From positions 434,001 to 498,000 of the forward strand of contig NZ_BMTS01000001.1 in the NCBI RefSeq assembly GCF_014649795.1: a stretch of DNA of 64,000 nucleotides. Reading direction: 5' to 3'. Source of the DNA: Streptomyces melanogenes. Lineage in GTDB: Bacteria > Actinomycetota > Actinomycetes > Streptomycetales > Streptomycetaceae. Shown one piece after another: positions 24,945 through 33,932 of this stretch (position 1 is the first letter of the stretch; the number at the start of each line of letters is the position of its first letter). A program made the position numbers and the translations under genes. The notes under the pieces were generated by a model that saw only the letters and a program-made list of their open reading frames with translations, was not told where the DNA came from and ran no database searches.

Positions 24945-27900
24945 GTGCTCCGATCCGTGCACCCCTCCAGATCCCCGCTCCGCGCCCGGTACGCGGGGGC
25001 GTTGAGCGCCCTCGCCCTGGCCGCCTCGGGCCTCGTCGGCCTGGCAGCCGCGGCGCCGGCCCACGCGGCTGCGCTGCCGCTGACCCAGTACGTCGATCCG
25101 TTCATCGGCACCGACGACAGCAACGCCCCCAACCCCGTGCCGGGCGGCGCCGGGGGCAGCACCTACCCCGGCGCCGTAGTGCCGTTCGGCGGCGTGCAGT
25201 TCAGCCCCGACACCCCCACCGCCTCCCCGTCCGGCTACCGCTACAAGGACACGACCGTCGAGGACTTCAGCCTCACCCACTTCGACGGCGCAGGCTGCGC
25301 CAACAACGAGGACCTGCCGCTGCTCCCGGTCACCGGCGCGCTCGGCACCTCGCCGGGCGCCAACTGGACCGGCTACGCGTCCGGCTACACCAAGGCGAAC
25401 GAGGTGGCCAGGCCCGGCTACTACAAGACCCGCCTCGACCGGTACGGAACGGACGTCGAGCTGTCCGCCACCACCCGCACCGGCATGGGCAAGCTGACCT
25501 ACCCCGCCTCCACGGCCTCCCGTCTGCTGGTCGCCACGGGCCGCAGCGCCACCGGCAGCCGCGCCGGAGCCGTGCACGTCAACGGCAACGAGCTGACCGG
25601 CAGCGTGACGGCCGGGGGGTTCTGCGGCTCGTCCAAGACGTACCAGATCTACTTCGACATCCGCTTCGACCGCACCCCGACCGGCTTCGGCACCTGGTCC
25701 GGCTCCACCGTCACGGACGGATCGGCGAACGCCTCGGGCACCAACACCGGCGCCTACGTCACCTTCGACACCACCAGCAACGCCACGGTCCAGTTCAAGG
25801 TGGGCCTGTCGTACGTGAGCGTCGCGGGCGCGCAGGCCAATGTGGCGGCGGAGAACGGCGGCTGGGACTTCGGCGCGGTGCGCACGGCGGCCGACGACTC
25901 CTGGAACCAGATGCTCAACCGGGTCCAGGTCTCCGGCGGCAGCACGGCCGAGCGCCAGAAGTTCTACACCTCGCTCTACCACGTGCTGCAGAGCCCCAAC
26001 GTCTCCAGCGATGTGAACGGCGACTACCGGGGCTTCGACAACGCCGTGCACAACTCGACCCGGCCGGTCTACCAGAACTACTCCGGCTGGGACATCTACC
26101 GCTCCTGGGCGGCCCTGATAGGGCTGATCGCGCCCACCGAGGCCAGTGACATCGCACAGTCGATGGTGCTCGACGGACAGCAGGGCGGGCTGCTGCCGAA
26201 GTGGTCGCAGCAGACCAACGAGGACTTCGTGATGACGGGCGATCCGGGTCCGATCATCGTCGCCAGCCTGTACGCGTTCGGGGCGCGCGACTTCGACACC
26301 AGCGCGGCGCTCGCCCTGATGGAGAAGGCGTCCAACGGCGGCACCACCCAGGGCAGCGCGATCCGTGGGCGCCAGTCGACGTATACGAACCTGCACTACC
26401 TCGACGACCCCTCCGACTCGCTCGAATACTCCGCGTCCGACTTCGCGGTGGCCCAGTTCGCCAAGGCGCTCGGCAACACCTCCAGCTACACCACCCACAT
26501 GAGCCGCGCCCAGTGGTGGCGCAACACCTTCGGCCAGGAGTCCTCGTACGTCCAGCAGCACAAGAGCGACGGCTCTTGGAGCTGGCCGCTGGACCCGGCG
26601 AGCCAGTCCGCCTTCACCGAGGGCAACGCCTCCCAGTACACCTGGATGGTCCCGTACGACTTCGCCGACCTGATCAACTCGATGGGCGGGCGGCAGACCG
26701 CCGTGCAGCGCCTCGACCACCACTTCACCGAGGTCAACGCCGGTCAGAGCAGGCCGTACTACTACATCGGCAACGAGCCCGAGCACGGTGTGCCGTGGGC
26801 CTACAACTACGCCCGCCGGCCGGCCGGGGCCTCGGACGCGGTGCGCAAGGTGATGGCCGAGTCCTTCACCACCGGCGCGGGTGGTCTGCCGGGCAACGAC
26901 GACCTCGGTGCCACCTCCGCCTGGTACGTGTGGGCGGCGCTCGGGATGTATCCGGCCACGCCCGGCGCGGACACGCTCGCGCTGCACGGGCCGCAGTTCC
27001 CGTCCGTCCTGATCCAGCGGGCGGCCGGGAACATCACCATCAACACCACCGGCTCCGGCCCGTATGTGCAGGGGCTCGGCGTCAACGGCACCGCCACCGG
27101 CCACAGCTATCTGCGCTATCCGGACCTCGCGGCCGGTGCCACCCTCACGTACACCATGGGCGCGGCGCCCAGTGCCACCTGGGGCACCGGGGCATCGGAC
27201 GTGCCGCCCTCCTTCCAGGACGGGGCAACTCCCGTACCGGCCGCGCCCGAGCTCGGGGCCGATCTGGCCCAGGGCGCGACGGCGACCGGAACTGCCGTGT
27301 GTGCGGCGGCCGAGTCGCCCGACAAGGCGGTGGACGGTTCGCTGAGGAACAACAGCAAGTGGTGCTCGGCCGCGGCCAGCCCCTCGCTCCAGGTCGACCT
27401 CGGGTCCGCCCGGACGGTGTCGTCGTTCGTGGTGAAGCACGCCGGCCTCGGCGGTGAGAACACCGGCTGGAACACCGGTGGCTTCCAGATCCAGACCAGC
27501 ACCGACGGCTCCTCCTGGACCACGGCGGCCACCGTCACAGGCTCGCGCTCCAGCAGGACCTACCACCCCGTCTCCGCGCGCACGGCCCGCTACGTCCGGC
27601 TGCTGGTCACCAGCCCGGCCAACACGTCGGGCAGCGCGGCCCGCATCTACGAGCTGGAGGTGTACGGCGGCGGGAGCGGCAACCTCGCCCTCGCGCGGCC
27701 CGCGAGCGGCTCGGCGCCGTGCAACGCGTCGGAGACGCCGGACAAGGCGGTCAACGGCAGCGTCAGCGGCGGCAACAGCGACAAGTGGTGCTCGCTCGTC
27801 TCCGGCACCAAGGACCTCCAGGTCGACCTGGGCGCCTCCCACCCGTTGAACGCGATCACCGTGCGGCATGCGGGCGCGGGCGGCGAGAGCGCCGCTCTGG

Positions 27901-28100
27901 ACACCAGGGACTTCGACCTGAGCGTCTCCGCCGACGCGGCGACCTGGACCACCGTGGCTCAGGTGCGCGGCAACAGCGCCGACTCCACCACCGACCCGGT
28001 CGCGACCTCGGCCCGCTATGTGCGGCTCTCGGTCGTCACCCCCACCCAGAACAGCGACCAGGCCGCCCGGATATACGAGTTGGAGGTCTACGGCACCTGA
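24945..28100 (+). CDS. Secreted GH92 alpha-mannosidase with two F5/8 type C (discoidin) domains
   Basis: GTG 24945 is the likely start (GTG 24957 is an alternative), giving a Sec signal ending APAHAA near residue 43. The GH92 region (about residues 45-760) begins YVDPFIGTDDSNAPNPVPGG, with GGSTYPGAVVPFGGVQFSPD, FSLTHFDGAGC, and a late DDLGATSAWYVWAALGMYP characteristic of the calcium-dependent exo-mannosidases. Two discoidin/CBM32-like domains follow (about residues 770-905 and 908-1051), each starting LAxGxxATGTAVCAAAESPDKAVDG-like. It probably trims alpha-mannan or N-glycans outside the cell. It is controlled by the divergent LacI protein. The last 13 bases overlap the convergent peptidase gene. 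Confidence 0.92.
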   Translation: MLRSVHPSRSPLRARYAGALSALALAASGLVGLAAAAPAHAAALPLTQYVDPFIGTDDSNAPNPVPGGAGGSTYPGAVVPFGGVQFSPDTPTASPSGYRYKDTTVEDFSLTHFDGAGCANNEDLPLLPVTGALGTSPGANWTGYASGYTKANEVARPGYYKTRLDRYGTDVELSATTRTGMGKLTYPASTASRLLVATGRSATGSRAGAVHVNGNELTGSVTAGGFCGSSKTYQIYFDIRFDRTPTGFGTWSGSTVTDGSANASGTNTGAYVTFDTTSNATVQFKVGLSYVSVAGAQANVAAENGGWDFGAVRTAADDSWNQMLNRVQVSGGSTAERQKFYTSLYHVLQSPNVSSDVNGDYRGFDNAVHNSTRPVYQNYSGWDIYRSWAALIGLIAPTEASDIAQSMVLDGQQGGLLPKWSQQTNEDFVMTGDPGPIIVASLYAFGARDFDTSAALALMEKASNGGTTQGSAIRGRQSTYTNLHYLDDPSDSLEYSASDFAVAQFAKALGNTSSYTTHMSRAQWWRNTFGQESSYVQQHKSDGSWSWPLDPASQSAFTEGNASQYTWMVPYDFADLINSMGGRQTAVQRLDHHFTEVNAGQSRPYYYIGNEPEHGVPWAYNYARRPAGASDAVRKVMAESFTTGAGGLPGNDDLGATSAWYVWAALGMYPATPGADTLALHGPQFPSVLIQRAAGNITINTTGSGPYVQGLGVNGTATGHSYLRYPDLAAGATLTYTMGAAPSATWGTGASDVPPSFQDGATPVPAAPELGADLAQGATATGTAVCAAAESPDKAVDGSLRNNSKWCSAAASPSLQVDLGSARTVSSFVVKHAGLGGENTGWNTGGFQIQTSTDGSSWTTAATVTGSRSSRTYHPVSARTARYVRLLVTSPANTSGSAARIYELEVYGGGSGNLALARPASGSAPCNASETPDKAVNGSVSGGNSDKWCSLVSGTKDLQVDLGASHPLNAITVRHAGAGGESAALDTRDFDLSVSADAATWTTVAQVRGNSADSTTDPVATSARYVRLSVVTPTQNSDQAARIYELEVYGT

Positions 28101-29653
28101 CGCACCGGCCTGGTCGACGGGACGTCGTCGCGCGCCGCCGGACATGTGAGGTCGGCGCCCGGCAGCCGCCCGTCGGCCAGGTAGGCGTTGACCGCGCCGT
28201 TGACGCAGGCACTGCCGTACGAGAGTCCGTACACGGCGTGCCGGTAGGAGTCCTCGACGGTGATCAGCCGGGAGCTCGGCCACTTGGCGTGCATGGCCAG
28301 GGCTTCGGAGTACGGGACGCGCGGATCGCCGGTGGCGTTGACCATCAGCGCCGGGACGTCGTTGTCCACGACGGTCGCCCGCTCGCGCGGCGCGGGCCAG
28401 AACGGGCACGGGGTGATGTCGTTGAGGACCGGCCCGAACAGCGGGTGGGCCGCGCGGCTGCGCTCGACGGCCCGCCGGTAGACCTCTGGGTCGCGCGGGC
28501 CGGGGGTGTCGGCGCACAAATAAGCCGTCTGGGTGCTGCCGTAGGCCGCGTACTGACCGGTGAACAGCCCCGGCAGTATCTCCGCGAGCCCGGGGTCCGG
28601 CTCCGCGTGGCCGGTCTCGGTGGCCCGCTTCAGGGTCCCGACCATCACGGCGATGTCCGCGTCACTGCGCGCCAGGTCGTCGCCGAGGACTCCGTACACG
28701 AGCACCGGCAGGACGTGTTCGTCGATGCGGTAGGTCCCGACCGTGAACGGGCGGCGGGCGGCTGTCGTCCGGATGCGGTCGACCGTCGCGAGGACCGCGT
28801 CGGCCGTGGTGCCCAGGCCGTAGGCGGCGTCGCGCGGCGCGGCCCACCGGGCCCAGTGGCGCAGGGCGTTCTCGTTCACCTCCTCCGTGCCGTACTCGGC
28901 CCAGGGGGCGAGGTGGCCCGGCTCGTGCACGCCGTCGAGGACCATCCGGTCGGTGCGGCCCGGGAACATCGCGGTGTACACCTCGCCGAGGTACGTGCCG
29001 TAGGAGATCCCCAGATACGAGATCTTCCGCTCGCCGAGCGCCGTGCGCACGATGTCGAGGTCGCGGGCGGCGTTGCGGGTCGAGGCGTACGGCAGCAGGG
29101 CGGCCGCGTTGCGGCGGCACTTGGCGGCCAGGTCGCGCTGGAAGGCCGTCATACGGTCGAAGCCCGCGCGGTCCTCGCCCGCCCCGCGGAAGTACGTGCT
29201 CGTGGGCCAGCGGCAGTCGATGGGTGGGTTGCGGCCCGCGAACCGGGGGTCGACACCCACCAGGTCGTAGCGGGCCGCGAGGTCGCCCAGCGCGGCCCGG
29301 CGGTCGAGCAGGTAGTCGATCACCGGGTCGGCGGGGCCGCCCTCGTTCACCACCAGCGCGCCGATCCGGTGGGCGGTGTCGGTGGCCCGGATGCGGGCGA
29401 CCGCGACGGTGAGGGACGGGCCGCCGGGTCGGGTGTGGTCGAGCGGGACCTTCACCTCGGCGCACCGGGCGCCCGCCTTGTCCAGCTCCTGGCCGGCGGT
29501 GTCCTGGGCGTCGCGCACACAGCTGTGCCAGGCGGGGGCCGCCGGGCGCGCGGCGGCCGTCGACGGCGGGGTGGCCGTCAGGGCGAGGAGGGCGGCCACG
29601 GCCGTGGCCGCCCCCAGCCTGACGCGGGTGTCCATGCCGCACGCGATCCTCAT
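28088..29653 (-). CDS. Secreted alpha/beta hydrolase, tripeptidyl aminopeptidase-like
   Basis: ATG 29653 or 29635 starts a protein with a signal peptide (VRLGAATAVAALLALTATPP) and the S33 TAP architecture: a VNEGGPADP oxyanion loop, the nucleophile elbow GISYGTYLGEVY, and a C-terminal TAP-like domain with ALMVNATGDPRVPYSEA (Asp) and SYRHAVYGLSYGSACVNG (His). It is a paralogue of 963-2468. The usual GGPG oxyanion motif is NEGGPA here, a modest variation. It probably removes N-terminal oligopeptides from extracellular substrates. Monocistronic. Confidence 0.85.
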   Translation of the reverse strand: MRIACGMDTRVRLGAATAVAALLALTATPPSTAAARPAAPAWHSCVRDAQDTAGQELDKAGARCAEVKVPLDHTRPGGPSLTVAVARIRATDTAHRIGALVVNEGGPADPVIDYLLDRRAALGDLAARYDLVGVDPRFAGRNPPIDCRWPTSTYFRGAGEDRAGFDRMTAFQRDLAAKCRRNAAALLPYASTRNAARDLDIVRTALGERKISYLGISYGTYLGEVYTAMFPGRTDRMVLDGVHEPGHLAPWAEYGTEEVNENALRHWARWAAPRDAAYGLGTTADAVLATVDRIRTTAARRPFTVGTYRIDEHVLPVLVYGVLGDDLARSDADIAVMVGTLKRATETGHAEPDPGLAEILPGLFTGQYAAYGSTQTAYLCADTPGPRDPEVYRRAVERSRAAHPLFGPVLNDITPCPFWPAPRERATVVDNDVPALMVNATGDPRVPYSEALAMHAKWPSSRLITVEDSYRHAVYGLSYGSACVNGAVNAYLADGRLPGADLTCPAARDDVPSTRPVRQVP

Positions 29654-29708
29654 GTCACCGAGGGTAGCGGGACGTTTCGCCACTCCGTCGCCGAAACCGG
29701 AAATTCCG

Positions 29709-30761
29709 TCAGGAGACCGCCACGGGGGCGGCGCGCACGAAGTCCGCGAGGACGATGCCGCCCTCCTTGGTGTCGTCGTTGATGAAGACGATCGACTCGA
29801 TGGGCACGTTCCGCTCCTCGCTCAGCGCCGCCACCAGCTCCTGCGCCACCACCGTCTCCAGGACGACCCGGGCGCCGGGCGAGCTGTCCGGCAGCCGGAC
29901 GACGGCGAGGTGCTCGGACGCCTTGACCCGTGCGGTGGTCACCAGCAGGGTCAGATGGCCCGCCGCCGACAGGGAGCGGGCGAGCGCGACCTCGCGGCCG
30001 CAGCCGAAGACGAGGTGCAGCGTGTTGCCCGCCGACTCCATCTCGCCGTGCAGGTAGTTACGGGTGACCGAGGCGGCAGCGGGCATCCGGGGCACCTCGC
30101 GCAGCAGCAGCGCCGCCTCCTCGGCGGTGACCCGGGAGGCGCCGGAGGCGACGCAGTCGGCGGCGACGCACCGCGCGGCGCGGGTCCGCAGCGAGGCGAC
30201 GGCGTGGGCCGCCCGGGTCCGTACGGCCTCGGCCTGCTCGGGGACGCCGTCCCAGGCGTCGCCCTCGCGGCCCGCGATCACCCCCGCGATCAGGTCGAGG
30301 GCGATGACCGTACCGGTGAAACCGACCGTCGAGGCGCAGGAGTCGGGCTCGTTGCCGAGGTCGACGGTCAGCCCGGCCAGGGCGCCGAGCGAGGACGGGG
30401 TGACGTTGAGGACCGCGAGGGTCGGCACGCCGCGCGCCGCCCGGAACGCCGCGATCGTCTCCGAGCTGCGGCCGCTCTGCGACACACCGACGAGCAGATC
30501 GGTGTCGAAGCCGCCGAGCCCTTCCTCGATCTCGCTGGCGAGCACCCGCTGGGCGGGCACGCCGTGGCCGCGCAGCACCTCGACCGGCAGCGCCAGCGCC
30601 GCGTACGAGGCGCCGATGCCCGCGAGGAGCGGGCGTCGGACGGCACGCAGCCGGTCGCCGACGGGGCCGTCCAACTGCCGCCGCACATGGGCGATCACGC
30701 GCTCCAGCGCCTGCGGCTGGCCGGCCTGGCCGTCGAGGAAGGTGATTCGCGTTCCGGACAT
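29709..30761 (-). CDS. Double-SIS-domain sugar-phosphate isomerase/deglycase-like protein
   Basis: ATG 30761 has AAAGGA 6 bases upstream. The 350-aa protein carries two SIS domains. The first (about residues 30-170) has LLAGIGASYAALALP and LLVGVSQSGRSSETIAAFRA, the phosphosugar Ser loop. The second (about 185-340) has YLHGEMESAGNTLHLVFG. It lacks the glutaminase domain of GlmS, so it belongs with FrlB/AgaS-type deglycases or isomerases of amino sugars or fructosamines. An APC permease lies just upstream in the same direction, as in frl (Amadori-product) systems, but a terminator separates them. Confidence 0.8.
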   Translation of the reverse strand: MSGTRITFLDGQAGQPQALERVIAHVRRQLDGPVGDRLRAVRRPLLAGIGASYAALALPVEVLRGHGVPAQRVLASEIEEGLGGFDTDLLVGVSQSGRSSETIAAFRAARGVPTLAVLNVTPSSLGALAGLTVDLGNEPDSCASTVGFTGTVIALDLIAGVIAGREGDAWDGVPEQAEAVRTRAAHAVASLRTRAARCVAADCVASGASRVTAEEAALLLREVPRMPAAASVTRNYLHGEMESAGNTLHLVFGCGREVALARSLSAAGHLTLLVTTARVKASEHLAVVRLPDSSPGARVVLETVVAQELVAALSEERNVPIESIVFINDDTKEGGIVLADFVRAAPVAVS

Positions 30762-31031
30762 GAGGAGTCCTTTCGTGCGCCCCCGGCGTGAGCGGGCGGG
30801 AGCGCGGGGCGGGGGACAGAAGGCGGACGAACCGGGCAGGCAGGACGTTGAAGGAAGGATCATCCTGCGAAGTGCCGACCGGGTAAATGGCGCCCGGGGA
30901 GCGCACGGTGGCGGACGTGTCCGCCGTGACCGCAGGCGCCTCATCCGCAACGGTGACGCGCCGGGGCCCACGGCGCTCGGCGCCGTGTGTCCGCCGTCCG
31001 GCCGGGCGCCGCCCGTCCGCCCACGTACGCG

Positions 31032-31066
31032 GGCCGTCCCCCGCTCCGCAGAGTCGGGGGACGGCC
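31032..31066 (-). terminator. Perfect 11-bp hairpin after the permease gene
   Basis: GGCCGTCCCCC (31032-31042) pairs with GGGGGACGGCC (31056-31066) around a 13-base loop, 30 bases past the permease stop. It sits in the otherwise gene-free stretch 30762-31095, which must also hold the promoter of the double-SIS gene. Confidence 0.75.
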
Positions 31067-31095
31067 AGGAAGGTCAGGCGTGGGACGCCAGGGCG

Positions 31096-32634
31096 TCAGA
31101 TGAGGTCCATCGCGGCCACCTCGTCGGGGCTGCCGTAGCTGACCGGCCCCTGGAAGCGGCGGCGGGCGGTGGCGAACCACCACAGGGTGGCGATGAACAG
31201 CACCGCGCCCAGCGCGATCGGCGCGTAGTTGAACGAGGTGGTGGTGATCGGCGAGGTCTGCGGCAGCATGAACAGCACGCTGCTGAGCAGGATCCAGACC
31301 ACGGCGATGGCCGCCACGGGCTTGCCCCACCGGCCCAGGTTCCATGGGCCGGGCTCGAAGTCGTCCAGGCGCAGCCGCAGGAAGATGGGCACGCCGTAGG
31401 CGAGGTAGAGCCCGACGACGTTGACGCTGACGATCGCGGTGAAGGCGGTGTGCGACCACCAGCCGGGAATGATCAGCACCAGCGAACAGGCCGCGGCCAG
31501 CCACACGGCCTTGACCGGGGTGCGGGTGCGCAGCGAGACCGAGTGCCACAGGCTGGAGCCCGGCATCGCCCCGTCCCGCGAGAAGGCGAAGATCTGGCGG
31601 GTGTTGCTGGTCATGTTGGCGAGGCCGCAGAACAGCATGGCGCCGATCACGATCAGCAGGAGCAGCTTGGCGGTGCCCATGCCGAGCGCGTCGATGAGGA
31701 TCTGCACCGGCGGGGCCGCCGCGCCCGCCTCGCCCGCGTAGTCGCGGATCGCGTACACCAGGGCGAGCATCAGGACCAGTCCGGCGAGCGCCGAGTAGAT
31801 GATCGCGCGCATGATGCCCTTGGGGGTGTTGACCGTGGCCTTCACGGTCTCCTCGGACATGTGGAAGCTGCCGTCGAAGCCGGTGAACGTCCAACTGGTG
31901 ACCAGCAGGCCCAGCATCGCCGCGTACAGCCCGTTGCTGAAGCCGGTGGTGTTGACGAAGTGGTTGGCGAACGACGCGGACTGGTGGTGGGAGGGCTTGA
32001 AGGTCAGGGCGGCCACGATGACCACCATGCCGACCAGCAGCCACCACACGGAGATCCGGTTCACCACGGCCACCAGCTGCACGGTGTAGGTGTTGGCCAG
32101 CGCCTGCACCACCAGGATCACTGCGGCGATGCCGACGGTCTGCTGGGGCGTCGGGTCGTAGGAGGGCCACTGCATCGAGACGAACGCCTGGATGAAGGTG
32201 GCCGCCGCGTAGTTGGTGGCGGCGGTGCCGCCCACCTGGCCGACGAAATTCAGCCATCCCGTGTACCAGGACCAGGCGCCGCGGTGCCGCTTGGCGAGCT
32301 TGCCCGCGGAGAAGTACAGGGCGCCGCTGGTCGGGTAGGCGGAGGCGATCTCGCCCATCGCCGCGCCGACGAACAGCACCATCACCGACACACCGATCCA
32401 GCCGAAGATGAGGATGCGCGGCCCGCCGGCGCCCATTCCGAATCCGAAGGCGGAGAATATGCCGGAGATGATGTTGATGATCGTGAAAGATATCGCGAAA
32501 TTGTCGAACGCGTGGAATCTGCGGGTGAGTTTCCGCGGGTAGCCCATCGCGTGCAGCGTGGCGTCGTCGTCGAGGGCGACGGGTGCTTCACGGCGAGGGG
32601 CTTTCGAGCGGAGCGGGGACGTGCGCTCGGACAC
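31096..32634 (-). CDS. APC-superfamily amino acid permease
   Basis: A 512-aa, about 12-helix transporter. The soluble N-terminus (DDATLHAMGYPRKLTRRFHAFDNFAIS) and helix 1 (FTIINIISGIFSAFGFG), then GEIASAYPTSGALYFSAGKLA, match the amino acid/choline transporter branch (GABA permease-like). The conserved helix 6 region TSWTFTGFDGSFHMSEET is present. GTG 32634 follows AGGAAAGG. The likely substrate is GABA, another amino acid, or a glycated amino acid given the neighbouring SIS enzyme. A terminator follows. Confidence 0.87.
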   Translation of the reverse strand: MSERTSPLRSKAPRREAPVALDDDATLHAMGYPRKLTRRFHAFDNFAISFTIINIISGIFSAFGFGMGAGGPRILIFGWIGVSVMVLFVGAAMGEIASAYPTSGALYFSAGKLAKRHRGAWSWYTGWLNFVGQVGGTAATNYAAATFIQAFVSMQWPSYDPTPQQTVGIAAVILVVQALANTYTVQLVAVVNRISVWWLLVGMVVIVAALTFKPSHHQSASFANHFVNTTGFSNGLYAAMLGLLVTSWTFTGFDGSFHMSEETVKATVNTPKGIMRAIIYSALAGLVLMLALVYAIRDYAGEAGAAAPPVQILIDALGMGTAKLLLLIVIGAMLFCGLANMTSNTRQIFAFSRDGAMPGSSLWHSVSLRTRTPVKAVWLAAACSLVLIIPGWWSHTAFTAIVSVNVVGLYLAYGVPIFLRLRLDDFEPGPWNLGRWGKPVAAIAVVWILLSSVLFMLPQTSPITTTSFNYAPIALGAVLFIATLWWFATARRRFQGPVSYGSPDEVAAMDLI

Positions 32635-32719
32635 TGGGGCAGCCTTTCCTGGTGGGGGTGGACAGGACAGCGGGGAGTCTCGTACGGGCGCCGCGGGGCG
32701 GCGCGGCCCAGGGAGCGGA

Positions 32720-33676
32720 TCAGGCCGGGCCGGGAGTGGGCAGTCCGCAGGACCGCCGCGCCCTGGTCAGGCGTTCCTCGGGGTCGCCGAACGCGCTCCA
32801 GGGCATGCGGGAGGCGTACGGGCCCATGGCCGTGAGCACTTCCCGGGCCTCGAACTCGCGCTTGGCCATGTACAGCGCGTGCGCCAGATACGCCAGGTCC
32901 AGGACCGGGGTGAAGCGGTAACTCGCGGTGTGCGGGAACCAGTTCTGGTAGATGCCGAGCGCGGTGGTCGTCCACTGGGGCTGGAGCCAGGTGCTGTCCG
33001 CGAGCAGGGCGTTCGGGTCGTAGTCCTCGACCAGGGCGACCAGGGGGAGCAGCCGCAGCGCCGAGGTGAGCGGTGCGCGGTGGCTGAGGAAGGAGGCGAC
33101 GTCCCAGCGGGCGCTCGCCGAGCCGCCGTGGCGGGTGAAGAAGAAGGCCAGGAACCGGTGGTGGGCCTCGCGGTTCCAGGGGTCGAGCCGCAGGATGTGC
33201 GAGAAGAGCAGCCAGGGTCCCGGCGGCGCGGTCAACAGCCCCTTGGGGGCCGGGTCGTGGGAGCGCTCGTAGCGGGCGAGGGCGAGCTGGGCGACCCAGG
33301 GCGTGGGGTCCTGCGGGAGCAGCTTCGCGGCCCGGCCGCACGCGGCCGTCGCGATGCGCACCAGCGCGCTCGCCCGGCCGTCGTGGGCGTCGGCCATGCG
33401 TAACGCCCGTACCATCGCGACGCGCGCGGCCAACAGGGCGGCCTCCGCGCTGGGTTCCTCGGCGAGCCACCGCTCGGCGAGGTCGGAGTCGGCGGCCTCG
33501 GACGCGAGCACCAGCGAGCGGTGGGCCCGCACCTCGAAGTCCGTGCGCGCTTCCTTGAGGACGTTGTGCGCGCTCAGATACCGGCCCGCCCGCACGTCCG
33601 TGCAGGCGCGCGCCAACTCGCGGTCGTCGGCCGCCGGATGCCACACGTACTGTCCCTCGAACGAGCCCGCAGTCAC
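32720..33676 (-). CDS. Hypothetical helical-repeat protein with a TTA codon
   Basis: GTG 33676 follows GAGAGGGGATC. The 318-aa protein is soluble and alpha-helical, with Ala/Leu/Arg-rich antiparallel-looking segments (RSLVLASEAADSDLAERWLAE; ALARYERSHDPAP) that suggest TPR-like repeats, though I cannot align a canonical TPR. Codon 92 is TTA (33401-33403 on the complement), so translation should depend on the bldA tRNA and thus on development. It lies 85 bases upstream of the permease in the same direction and could be in its operon. The function is unknown. Confidence 0.72.
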   Translation of the reverse strand: MTAGSFEGQYVWHPAADDRELARACTDVRAGRYLSAHNVLKEARTDFEVRAHRSLVLASEAADSDLAERWLAEEPSAEAALLAARVAMVRALRMADAHDGRASALVRIATAACGRAAKLLPQDPTPWVAQLALARYERSHDPAPKGLLTAPPGPWLLFSHILRLDPWNREAHHRFLAFFFTRHGGSASARWDVASFLSHRAPLTSALRLLPLVALVEDYDPNALLADSTWLQPQWTTTALGIYQNWFPHTASYRFTPVLDLAYLAHALYMAKREFEAREVLTAMGPYASRMPWSAFGDPEERLTRARRSCGLPTPGPA

Positions 33677-33932
33677 GATCCCCTCTCCATCCCGAAGACG
33701 ACGCCACCCGCATGCGCATTCCGGCCATGGCGAATTCGGCCAGGGGACGTAACCCCTACGCAGGCTCACTGACAGCGAGCCACACCTTACTCATCATTAA
33801 GTCGTATCGAAACTCGTCGCCCGGAATATCTGGTTCCTTGTCATTTATGGGCGGGGTAAATGGGGTTCGCTCCACGAGTGCGGCCGCCCGGCTTTTGGCG
33901 GGACGCCGGTGCGGGGTATCCGTACGGCATAT

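Noticed and set aside
24783..28517. Reverse-strand open frame of 1244 codons opposite the GH92 gene
   Set aside because: Shadow frame produced by high GC at third positions; low-complexity Gly/Val/Arg composition, and the opposite strand has an unmistakable GH92 plus discoidin protein.
30064..32835. Plus-strand open frame of 923 codons across the SIS and permease genes
   Set aside because: It spans two well-supported minus-strand genes and a terminator, and its translation is low-complexity.
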